Below, piece after piece: positions 16,573 to 24,025 of a stretch of 46,094 nucleotides of DNA; position 1 is the first letter of the stretch, and each line of letters starts with the position of its first letter. The position numbers and the translations under genes are program-made. A model generated the notes under the pieces. That model was not told where the DNA came from. It was given only the letters and a program-made list of their open reading frames with translations, and ran no database searches. This DNA is from an uncultured Lachnospiraceae bacterium. GTDB taxonomy: Bacteria > Bacillota > Clostridia > Lachnospirales > Lachnospiraceae. The stretch spans positions 1 through 46,094 of the forward strand of contig CAJUTU010000032.1 of assembly GCA_910589385.1 (NCBI GenBank). The letters run 5' to 3'.

Positions 16573-17393
16573 TTCAGTTATTTAACTATATAGACAGAGT
16601 TTCTCCGATTCACAGGCTGACAGGGGCGTCTAAACTGGCATGCATGCTCTGTTGGGTGCTGGCGGCGATGGTGACCTTTGATACCAGATATTTGATCGTG
16701 CTCACGGTTTTTGCTGTCGCCTTGTTCAGGGTTTCTAAGATTAAAGTAAATGAAGTGAAAGTCATCCTGATTTTTTCACTGGTGTTTTTATTCATGAATA
16801 ATCTGCTGATCTATCTGTTTTCTCCAGAACACGGCGTCAGCCTGTATGGCTCCAGGACGCTTCTTCTTGCAATGACATCGAGATACAGCATTACAGCACA
16901 ACAGTTGCTTTACCATGCAAACGTGGTTTTGAAATATACAGCAACGATTCCGGTGGTTATTCTTTTTGTTTCTACTACACAGCCCAGTGAATTTGCGGCG
17001 TCACTGAATAAGATCGGGGTAAGCTATAAGATTTCTTATTCCGTGTCGCTGGCTCTCCGCTATATCCCGGATGTGGTGGATGAATATCATTCGATTTCAC
17101 TGGCACAGCAGGCAAGGGGCGTAGAATTATCAGGAAAAGAAAATCTGATCAAAAGGCTGAAAGGTGCGACAGCTATCCTGATGCCATTGATTTTGTCCAG
17201 TATGGACCGGATTGAGGTTGTTTCCAATGCAATGGAGCTGCGCTGCTTTGGAAAGAACCCGAAACGGACGTGGTACAGGGAACGGAAGTTCACTCCTTTA
17301 GATTATGGCACGATCGTGCTGGGATTTGCGCTGATCGGTATCTCGATCGGACTGCAGATATTGAATGGGGGAAGGTATTGGAATCCCTTTTAA
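16569..17393 (+). CDS. ecfT: ECF transporter transmembrane component EcfT (CbiQ family)
   Basis: This 274-residue protein has four or five N-terminal membrane helices, a cytoplasmic coupling region and a C-terminal helix. The coupling region carries the Ala-Arg-Gly signature (QQARGVE, near residue 182). A second, modified copy reads MELRCFG, where typical proteins have A-R-G. It overlaps the ATPase gene by four bases and ends the operon before a strong terminator. Confidence 0.9.
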   Translation: MIQLFNYIDRVSPIHRLTGASKLACMLCWVLAAMVTFDTRYLIVLTVFAVALFRVSKIKVNEVKVILIFSLVFLFMNNLLIYLFSPEHGVSLYGSRTLLLAMTSRYSITAQQLLYHANVVLKYTATIPVVILFVSTTQPSEFAASLNKIGVSYKISYSVSLALRYIPDVVDEYHSISLAQQARGVELSGKENLIKRLKGATAILMPLILSSMDRIEVVSNAMELRCFGKNPKRTWYRERKFTPLDYGTIVLGFALIGISIGLQILNGGRYWNPF

Positions 17394-17490
17394 AGCATGA
17401 AAGTATCTAAGAGAGCCAGAAGGTATAAAAGGGAACCTTTCACGAGATTTTTGCCGGATAGCTCCATGACTGAGAAAATAATAAATCATT

Positions 17491-17526
17491 ACAAAAAACA
17501 GACGCCCGAACGCGTCTGTTTTTTGT
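17491..17526. terminator. Bidirectional terminator
   Basis: A perfect 15-bp inverted repeat (17491-17505 with 17512-17526) with a six-base loop has A-runs and T-runs built into its arms. It can therefore end both the ECF operon from the left and the flagellin gene, which reads toward it from the right. Confidence 0.88.
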
Positions 17527-17638
17527 AAGTAAATATACCAAAGCCCAGAAAGAAGTGAAAAACTGGCTGTTTTTCCATTTGTTGAATGATTTCCTTATGA
17601 ACTGTCTGGCAATCTGTTAAATATATTATGCAGTGATA

Positions 17639-18412
17639 CTACATTCTGAGGATACCTGTCATCTTGCTGCCGTCCTGCTCCATCTTCCGCTTCTGCAGCA
17701 TCATGGAAACGCTCTGCAATGTCTGCTGATGCTTTAATTCCATAAGTGTCTTCGCAATATCGGTATCAGCCGTGCGGCTCATCGATGCAGTCAGATTAAC
17801 AGAAGCATAATCATTATAATCAATCGCATATTCCAGCTTGTTTGACTGAGCGCCTAACGTACTGCGGTCACTGGTAACCTTTGTCAGCGCGTCGTCAATT
17901 GCCTGAAGGTCAAAATCCTTTGTAACGTCAAAATCTGCAATCCCAAGCGCCTGTGTTGCCGAACTCGTCGTATTGTTGATTGTAAGAGAACCGCCGTTTC
18001 CGTCTGATACAAGCTGAACTCCCTGGCTCTGGGTGCCGTCTAATAAACTGATACCATTGAAATTGGTAGTTCCGGCAATCTGGTCAATGCCTTTCTTTAA
18101 CTGTTCAATTTCCTTCTGGATCTCCGCCTTGTTGGAATTGTTCAAGATGGAACTGGAAGCCCGAAGCGCTAATTCACGTATTCTCTGTAAATGGTCAGTT
18201 ACACTGCCTAAAGCTCCATCGGTAGTTTTCAGCAGGCTGACCCCGTCTCCAAGATTCTTCGTCCCGGTATTATATCCCGTAATCTGGGCTTGTTCTTTCT
18301 TTGTAACCGCCAGTTCAGCAGCACCATCCGCTGCAGACATCAATTTGTTTCCGCTTGCAATATGTCCATATAAATAAGGAGATGTACTGCTAATTCCAGA
18401 AATACCACTCAT
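17639..18412 (-). CDS. Flagellin-like protein (orphan)
   Basis: This 257-residue protein has the two conserved flagellin coiled-coil regions. The N-terminal half (about 45-125) contains LLKTTDGALGSVTDHLQRIREL and TNFNGISLLDG. The C-terminal half (about 175-250) contains DRSTLGAQSNKLEYAIDY and a final amphipathic helix. The variable central domain is almost absent, so it is a minimal flagellin. The N-terminus lacks the usual MxINxN start, and the end RKMEQDGSKMTGILRM is unlike the standard LLQ terminus. AAGGAGG precedes the ATG. No other flagellar gene is in the window, yet a sigma-28-type promoter lies upstream. Confidence 0.85.
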   Translation of the reverse strand: MSGISGISSTSPYLYGHIASGNKLMSAADGAAELAVTKKEQAQITGYNTGTKNLGDGVSLLKTTDGALGSVTDHLQRIRELALRASSSILNNSNKAEIQKEIEQLKKGIDQIAGTTNFNGISLLDGTQSQGVQLVSDGNGGSLTINNTTSSATQALGIADFDVTKDFDLQAIDDALTKVTSDRSTLGAQSNKLEYAIDYNDYASVNLTASMSRTADTDIAKTLMELKHQQTLQSVSMMLQKRKMEQDGSKMTGILRM

Positions 18413-18465
18413 CTCTATATCCTCCTTCCGGCACTACAAAATTATTTAAAACTTTTATACATATA

Positions 18466-18492
18466 TTATCGTTCAAATCTTGAAAAAGTTTA
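18466..18492 (-). promoter_or_regulatory. Sigma-28 (SigD)-type flagellar promoter
   Basis: On the minus strand TAAA (18489-18492) is followed by exactly 15 bases and then AACGATAA (18466-18473). The flagellar sigma-28 consensus is TAAA-N15-GCCGATAA, so seven of the eight bases from the second A onward, plus the spacing, fit well. It lies about 54 bases upstream of the flagellin ATG. Confidence 0.8.
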
Positions 18493-18543
18493 CAGTTTAT
18501 TTACAACTTTTGGAAAAAATTTTACAGGTTTTGGGAAAAGGGA

Positions 18544-18573
18544 TTGTACGTCTGCCTTTGTATTTGTTATAAT
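18544..18573 (+). promoter_or_regulatory. Sigma-A promoter for small membrane protein gene
   Basis: TTGTAC (18544-18549) and TATAAT (18568-18573) with an 18-bp spacer lie about 70 bases before the ATG at 18643. The promoter is divergent from the flagellin promoter. Confidence 0.65.
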
Positions 18574-18642
18574 AATTTTCAGATATATAAGATCCTATAA
18601 AACCAGTAAGGCTGGATAAACGTTTTGTGAGGATGTATTTGG

Positions 18643-19173
18643 ATGATGAAGAACTTAAGAAAAATTCTTCCGGTTATTTTGATGCTCTGGCCATATCTTA
18701 TTGCAGTGTCTGCTGTGCTGCCCGATGAATTGGGAGCGGTTCAGAGTTTTTTTTCTGTATATGCTGTTTCGACTGTTGTAGTTTATGGTTTTAATATCTG
18801 GAATGCTTTTGCCGGCTCTTATGAAGATTTTGGCCACAGGCTGGCATTCTATGACATGCTCATTAAGCTGATACATATCCCGTTCTATATCTGCGTATTT
18901 CTGATAGGGCTTCTTTTGGCATTTGCTATGGTGGTGCCTGCTCTGTTGTTTGTTTCACCAATCCTGATCTCATTTATGGCAGTGATTGACCTTGGCCTGA
19001 TGTTCACGTCATCCATGTATGGAATCAGTGCAATAGTAAGACTATTAAGAAAAAATGCAATCTCAAAAAAAACGGCTTTGCTGCATATCATCCTGCATTT
19101 TATCTTTGTCGCAGATGTAATCAGCGCTATCTGTATATACCGGAAATCAAAAAAGTTAAAAAATCTGCCGTAG
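18643..19173 (+). CDS. Hypothetical polytopic membrane protein
   Basis: This 176-residue protein has about five hydrophobic segments and a lysine-rich C-terminal tail. I do not recognise a family. The ATG pair at 18643 is preceded by GAGGATG and by its own promoter. It stands alone between the divergent flagellin and the convergent TRAP remnant. The stop codon lies inside a hairpin that may end the transcript. A transport-accessory or sensor role cannot be told from the sequence. Confidence 0.7.
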   Translation: MMKNLRKILPVILMLWPYLIAVSAVLPDELGAVQSFFSVYAVSTVVVYGFNIWNAFAGSYEDFGHRLAFYDMLIKLIHIPFYICVFLIGLLLAFAMVVPALLFVSPILISFMAVIDLGLMFTSSMYGISAIVRLLRKNAISKKTALLHIILHFIFVADVISAICIYRKSKKLKNLP

Positions 19174-19196
19174 GAGGTTAGAAACCTGGTACGGCA
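19165..19196 (+). terminator. Hairpin overlapping the stop codon
   Basis: CTGCCGTA (19165-19172) pairs with TACGGCAG (19189-19196 region), and an inner GGTT/AACC extends the stem. The T-tract after it is weak (TTCATTT). It is probably the terminator of the gene ending at 19173. Confidence 0.55.
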
Positions 19197-19286
19197 GTTC
19201 ATTTACTGAAATTATACGTTCATTTTTATATAGTTGCCCAGTGTTAAAACTCTTAGACGCAGGATTTTTCAAAAATACATTTCCTA

Positions 19287-20092
19287 TTAGAAAAGATTTG
19301 GAAACAGTGCCGTCGGGATTGCCAGGAACACATCAGAGAACAGGATCATCAGAGCAAGCACTGCGATGGATGACATAAAGTAAGGCAGCACTCCTTTAAA
19401 GGATTCCTCAATGCTGATCCCGCTGATGGAGCCGGCAAGAAGAAGGCACAGTCCATAAGGCGGAGTAACCAGTCCCAGGGCCAGTGTCACGACCACGATC
19501 AATCCAAGGATAATGGGGGTCATCAATGCCGGAAGGGAGGTCCAGATCTGCTTCAACACTTCTTTGGCGGGGACTTTTTCTCCCTTTGGAAAATTCTTCT
19601 TCTTTGAATAATATGCAACCACAAGCATCATCGCCAGGCCCAGCATGATCCCGGGGATCAGGCCTGTCATGAATAAGGCTCCTGTTCCTACATTGGCAAT
19701 GCCTGCATAGACTACCATGGTAATACTTGGCGGGATGATGGAACCCAGTGTGGAGGATGCCGCTGTGACACCGACTGCAGTTCCTTTATCATAGCCTTGC
19801 TTCTCCATTGCCGGAATCAGGATTTTGCCAACCCCGGCAGTGTCGGCCTGGGAGGAACCGGAAATCCCGGCAAAGATCATGGATACCAGGATGTTTGCAT
19901 GTGCCAGCCCGCCTCTTACGTGTCCCACAGAAGATTTGCACACATCGATCAGACGGTCTGATATAGAGCCTTCATTCATAAGATTGGCTGCAAGGATGAA
20001 CAACGGTACAGCCAGCAGCGTGAAACTGTTCAGGCCGTTAAACATTTTTGTAAATACGACGCTGTTCGGTATGATAGGAAGCGCTGCGATTC
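19287..20092 (-). pseudogene. TRAP transporter large permease (DctM/YiaN type), internally deleted
   Basis: The real homology starts near LGIAALPIIPN at about 20092 and runs to 19287. DctM proteins are normally about 425 residues; only about 268 remain here. Two pieces are missing. The N-terminal 35 or so residues were lost with the end of dctQ. A block of roughly 115-120 residues is absent where TPIILGLIVVV jumps directly to TLALGLVTPPYG (junction near 19485-19495). This removes several transmembrane helices including the central one, so a working permease is unlikely. Retained parts include the FAGISGSSQADTAG segment and the TPPYG motif. It is last in the minus-strand cluster. Confidence 0.88.
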
Positions 20093-20251
20093 CCAGATAA
20101 AGGCGTACATGGACACATCTTCTATCCAGATTGCCGCGGCTCCTGCGTACCGGCATGCCATCTGGATCACAACACTTCCCAAAAAGATACACAAAAAGAT
20201 TCCGCCCGCTGCAATCTGTATTTTCTGCAGATAACCTAATGCTTTCTTCAT
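20093..20251 (-). pseudogene. TRAP transporter small permease (DctQ/YiaM type), truncated
   Basis: The first 53 or so residues match DctQ: a first membrane helix, the VIQMACRYAG segment and the conserved IEDVSMYAFIW. The usual protein is about 160 residues. After that tryptophan the sequence switches straight into DctM in another frame, so a deletion removed the rest of dctQ and the start of dctM. It has a normal start downstream of dctP. Confidence 0.85.
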
Positions 20252-20292
20252 ATTCTCTCTCCTCGTATTTTTTCCGCGGGACGCGGGGCGCT

Positions 20293-21339
20293 TTATTTCA
20301 GAGATTCTCCTTCTTTGCGGACCATATCCAGATAATCCTGCATTCCATATTCTTCTGCAAATTTATCCTGGATTGGAATTGCGATCTCCTTAAATGCTTC
20401 AATATCCACATCTTCGAATTCTGTAATCTGTGCTCCGTCTGCTGCTGCCTGAGCTTTTGATTCCTCATACATATCATAGGTTGCCTGACGGTTTTCTTCT
20501 GTGGCAACACGGCAGGCCTCGTCAAACCAGCCCCTTTGCTCTTCGGTCAGTGCCTCGTAAAACTGCCCGGTGGTCAGGAATAAACGAGTCGTATAATCGT
20601 GATGTGTTTCACTGACATATTTCCCGTTATTGGTCTTGTGGTGTTCCTTTAAGCGGAAGCTGGTGTAGTCATTTTCGGCAGAATCCACAACGCCCTGGCT
20701 GAGCGCCTGGTATAATTCGCCCCATGCAACAGAGGTGGGGATTGCCTTGCAGTCTTTTCAAAATTTCTGGACAACCGGAGTGCTCTGTGTACGGATTGTC
20801 ATACCCTTTAAGTCAGACGGCTCTACGACAGGCTTCTTTCCATAATAATCCCGGACGGAACACGTCCAATAGCCCATGATATTAAAGCGGTTATCCATTT
20901 CTTCGCTTAGCAGTTCACTCATTCCCTGGCCGAACTCACCGTCCACACAGGCTTCCCAATGGTCGAAGCTGTCGGACAGGTACAAAAGTGAGAACATATC
21001 GATTTCATTTACACCGAGAAGCGTCATAAATCCAGGGGAGGCCACGGTCAGGTGAATGGCACCCAGCTCCAGTTTTTCTACCAGCTCCGATTCGTTTTCT
21101 CCCAGAGTCCCGTGGTGCAGGGTTGCCGTTGCCCTTCCTCCGGAAACTTCTTCCAGCACTTCTTTGAAACGGATTGCGGCTTTTGTATAGGGGTTTTCCA
21201 GAGAAGTCTGGTTGTGTGCCAGGATAATATTCAACTCCGGTACTGGTTTCCCGTCATCTTTTTCACTGGAGGAACCGCATCCGGCCAGGCTTATCAGCAG
21301 CAACAGCATTGCCAGGCATAAACAGCAGAATCTTTTCAT
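20293..21339 (-). pseudogene. TRAP substrate-binding protein (DctP/YiaO type), interrupted by a TGA codon
   Basis: The reading frame is open for 348 codons except for one TGA at 20758-20760. Codons 1-193 begin with a lipoprotein signal peptide (lipobox LAGC) and the usual DctP fold start. After the TGA the same frame continues with the conserved segment AIPTSVAWGELYQALSQGVVDSAEND and runs to a normal C-terminus. The total length matches the family. The stop sits between QKF and KDC and could be a TGG-to-TGA change. Combined with the deletions downstream, the simplest reading is a decayed periplasmic-type binding protein for a sugar acid. Confidence 0.88.
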
Positions 21340-21446
21340 GATTTTTCATCCTTTCTTCTATATATTATTTTGTAATGGCAGAAGAGCGCCGCCAAAACTC
21401 TGGCACGGCAATGCTTCCGTATGTTACAATGTCGCCATTTTGTCCC

Positions 21447-22451
21447 CTACATTGCCAGGACAGATTCCCATACCTCTTCAATTACCGGGATCCCATGTTC
21501 CATATTATCCTGGATCATCAGGGTTTCGTGTTCTCCCGGATATAATACGCTGCCGCCTTCCTGGATTGGCTGGGAGGATTTTACGTCTGCGATAATTTCA
21601 TTTACAATCTCGTCGGTTAGTTCCATGGTGTTCGCCTTAGAAGGATCAATTGCGATCATGACTTGGGAAAGCCCGATCTCATCTCCAAAGGTTCCGATTT
21701 TATTTACAGAATTTCCGTTGGTAAGGACTGTTGCGATCAAGTCCAGGGCAATGGAAATGCCGCTGCCTTTCCAGTATCCCATGGGGAGCACTCTCCAGGT
21801 CTTTTCAATCTCGGCAGGGTCGGTAGTCAGATTTCCTTTCGTATCATAGCCGCCCGGAACCGGAAGCTGGATTCCTTTTAGCTTACAGTCTTCGATTTTT
21901 CCGTAAGAGAACTGAGATACCGCGCAGTCAATGACTACATGGCGCCCGTCGCTTCTCGGTACTGCAAAGATCAAAGGATTGTTTCCGATCTTTCTGTCCA
22001 CACCGCCCCATGCAGGCATATTTGGCATGGTGTTGGACCAGCAGATGCCGATACAGCCTTGGTCTGCCGCCTGGAAGCCATAACTTCCGCCGCGCATCCA
22101 GTGGTTGTTATTGCCTAAAGCTACAATCCCGATGCCAAATTCCTTTGCAAGTTCACAGGCTCTGTCCATTGCCAGCTTTGCGTTTAACGGGCCGAACCCT
22201 CTGTGGCCGTTCCAGCGCTCTAATGCGCCAAGCTGCAGTTCACATGTCGCTGTGATATCCGGATCGATCTCACCCTTTTCGAGATAGCTGGCTACTCTTG
22301 GGAAACGGTTGAGTCCATGGGAATAGACTCCGGCCAGGCTGTTCTGTGCGAAAATTTCGGCTGCTGCTTCTCCGCGTTTTTCGCTAAATCCTTTTTTTAC
22401 CAGTACTCTTTTAAATTCTTTTACCATTGTCTCATAAGGTACACGCTTCAT
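21447..22451 (-). CDS. dlgD: 2,3-diketo-L-gulonate reductase-like (malate/L-lactate dehydrogenase family)
   Basis: This 334-residue NAD(P)H-dependent oxidoreductase matches the length of YiaK/DlgD. An early SHGLNRFPR segment has the active-site histidine near residue 44. Later segments are NNNHWMRGG, WSNTMPNMPAWGG and the GYWKGSGISIALDL motif. In E. coli this enzyme reduces 2,3-diketo-L-gulonate and sits with the YiaMNO TRAP transporter. Here a TRAP cluster lies directly downstream on the same strand but is broken. GGAGGAATC precedes the ATG. The reading frame is intact, so the reductase may still be made. Confidence 0.88.
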   Translation of the reverse strand: MKRVPYETMVKEFKRVLVKKGFSEKRGEAAAEIFAQNSLAGVYSHGLNRFPRVASYLEKGEIDPDITATCELQLGALERWNGHRGFGPLNAKLAMDRACELAKEFGIGIVALGNNNHWMRGGSYGFQAADQGCIGICWSNTMPNMPAWGGVDRKIGNNPLIFAVPRSDGRHVVIDCAVSQFSYGKIEDCKLKGIQLPVPGGYDTKGNLTTDPAEIEKTWRVLPMGYWKGSGISIALDLIATVLTNGNSVNKIGTFGDEIGLSQVMIAIDPSKANTMELTDEIVNEIIADVKSSQPIQEGGSVLYPGEHETLMIQDNMEHGIPVIEEVWESVLAM

Positions 22452-22486
22452 TTTATGATTCCTCCAGTTGATTTTGAATATTTGCT

Positions 22487-22513
22487 CAATCGATTGCGTT
22501 TGCTGAAATTATA
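22487..22513 (-). promoter_or_regulatory. dlgD promoter with LacI-type operator
   Basis: A minus-strand -10 TATAAT (complement of 22508-22513) has a weak TTTACG -35 upstream. Just downstream of the -10 lies the palindrome CAATCGATTG (22487-22496), the CG-centred shape typical of LacI-family operators. Its extended form AACGCAATCGAT recurs at 22658-22669 in the opposite orientation. Confidence 0.7.
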
Positions 22514-22657
22514 ATAGCATACAACAATGCGTAAATCAACTATGTTTCATATGTCGATATTCACAGAAATAGCATACAAAAACTGTGCATATTTACTAAA
22601 AGCAAAGTGGTTCATAAATTTCGGCGCGGTTTTGGTTAAAGCTGGAGAATGCTCATT

Positions 22658-22669
22658 AACGCAATCGAT
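22658..22669 (+). promoter_or_regulatory. Second candidate LacI-family operator
   Basis: The 12-mer AACGCAATCGAT is identical to the operator at the dlgD promoter, read on the other strand, 169 bp away. The pair could support repression by looping. Apart from this and a weak hairpin at 22803-22832, I see no gene or strong signal in 22552-22897. A 67-residue minus-strand frame there has no ribosome binding site. Confidence 0.5.
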
Positions 22670-22802
22670 ATACTAATATGGAAAATTATGGATCGGAAAG
22701 TGCGTTTTGGGGAGAGGGATGATTGGATGCTGATGAGTAAGAAAGTGTGCCGCTTCTGTAGTGATAGAATTGTTCGAGATGTTAAATATAGGAAATGAAA
22801 GA

Positions 22803-22832
22803 GAAAAGCCTCCGCTTTGACAGAGACTTTTC
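22803..22832 (-). terminator. Weak terminator-like hairpin after the lacI-family gene
   Basis: GAAAAGCCTC (22803-22812) pairs with GAGACTTTTC (22823-22832) with one mismatch. On the minus strand it is followed by the T-rich TCTTTCATTT. It lies about 65 bp past the stop of the LacI-type gene. Confidence 0.4.
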
Positions 22833-22897
22833 CGATTGCTTACTGTGAAATCAATATTTTGATCGGGACTGGGCATTTCCAGAAGGTTAGAATATGT

Positions 22898-23887
22898 TTA
22901 GGTGCTTTCACGCTCCACGATGTCCGAGAGCAGCATGATCTTCCGGGGGTTTTTCCGCCCTTCGATGGCGTCGATTAAAATTCTTGCTGCTTCAGATGCC
23001 ATTTCCGTCATTTTATTATCCAGTGATGTGAACTGTGGGCAGCTTAGTTCTCCATAAATGGTATTATCAATTCCGATGACAGCCATCTCATCAGGAATTT
23101 TTACCTTTGCATCCCAAAATGCACGCATTCCGCCGGCTGCAACTAAATCTTCTGAATAAATCACGCTTTGTATCCTGGGATATTCGCTCAATAATTTTTG
23201 CGTTAATCGATATCCATTCTCTATTGACGGCTCTCCGTCCAATATGACCAGGGATTCTTCGGAATGGCCATACCGTATCATGGCACGCTTGAAGCCCTTG
23301 AGCTTTTCCTGGCTGCTCGGTGTGTCCAGAGAACCGATAAATGCGGCATTCCCTTTTTGCTTTTTAGCCAGCAGGTCCACACAATGCTCCACGCCGTCGC
23401 ACTCGTCTACCAATACGCAATAGACATTTGGCAGTTCGAACCTTCCATTGGCAAATACCACAGGGATATTGGCAAAATGCTCTTTGATCCCACTTTCTAC
23501 CGTTTCATTCTGAAATACGGAGCCGATGATCAGGACGCCGTCCACACGGCGCTGCTCCAGGATCCGGATCGCTTCTACCATTTCTTCGGCTTTGGAACCG
23601 GCATTTAAGATAATACCGCAGTAGCCCTTTTCTCTTAAATACTTTTCTACGGCATAAGTCAGATCGGTATGGTGCGCACTCCGGATATCCGCCAGCATGA
23701 TACCGATTAGCTTTGTGTTTTTATTGACCAATCCTCTGGCGTTTTCATCCGGGGTGTAATTATGTTCTTTTAATAATGCTTTCACTTTTTCCCGCGTGGC
23801 TTCCCCGATCCCCGGCTTATCATTGATCACACGGGATACGGTGCTTGCCGATACACCGGCAAGTTCTGCGATATCGTAGATTGTCAT
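22898..23887 (-). CDS. LacI-family transcriptional regulator
   Basis: This 329-residue repressor is full length. An N-terminal LacI helix-turn-helix and hinge (YDIAELAGVSASTVSRVIND, residues 3-22) are followed by a periplasmic-binding-like effector domain with the DNTIYGE segment near residue 265. It reads in the same direction as the reductase and TRAP remnant and lies upstream of them. Two copies of a LacI-type operator flank the intervening region. It most likely represses the sugar-acid locus, and the effector is probably a keto-sugar acid. Confidence 0.92.
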   Translation of the reverse strand: MTIYDIAELAGVSASTVSRVINDKPGIGEATREKVKALLKEHNYTPDENARGLVNKNTKLIGIMLADIRSAHHTDLTYAVEKYLREKGYCGIILNAGSKAEEMVEAIRILEQRRVDGVLIIGSVFQNETVESGIKEHFANIPVVFANGRFELPNVYCVLVDECDGVEHCVDLLAKKQKGNAAFIGSLDTPSSQEKLKGFKRAMIRYGHSEESLVILDGEPSIENGYRLTQKLLSEYPRIQSVIYSEDLVAAGGMRAFWDAKVKIPDEMAVIGIDNTIYGELSCPQFTSLDNKMTEMASEAARILIDAIEGRKNPRKIMLLSDIVEREST

Positions 23888-23957
23888 GGTTATTTCCCCT
23901 TGCCCGGAAGTTGTATAGTAATTTACAGTTCCCTAATCTGTTATTTCAGAAACGGCT

Positions 23958-24002
23958 GAAAAAATAAACTGCCTATCCTGTCCAGCACACAGGATAGGCA
24001 GT
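23958..24002 (-). terminator. Terminator of the beta-glucosidase gene
   Basis: A 14-bp perfect inverted repeat (23968-23981 with 23989-24002) is followed on the minus strand by TTTATTTTTT. It lies 24 bp after the glycosidase stop. Confidence 0.88.
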
Positions 24003-24025
24003 GTCTGGTCTTGGAATTTGATATT

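Noticed and set aside
20758..20760. TGA in dctP as a selenocysteine codon
   Set aside because: There is no SECIS-like hairpin directly after the codon and TRAP binding proteins do not use selenocysteine. The downstream permease genes are also broken, so decay is the simpler reading.
22673..22876. 67-residue minus-strand frame near the second LacI-type site
   Set aside because: No ribosome binding site and no recognisable content; it lies in a region of regulatory sites.
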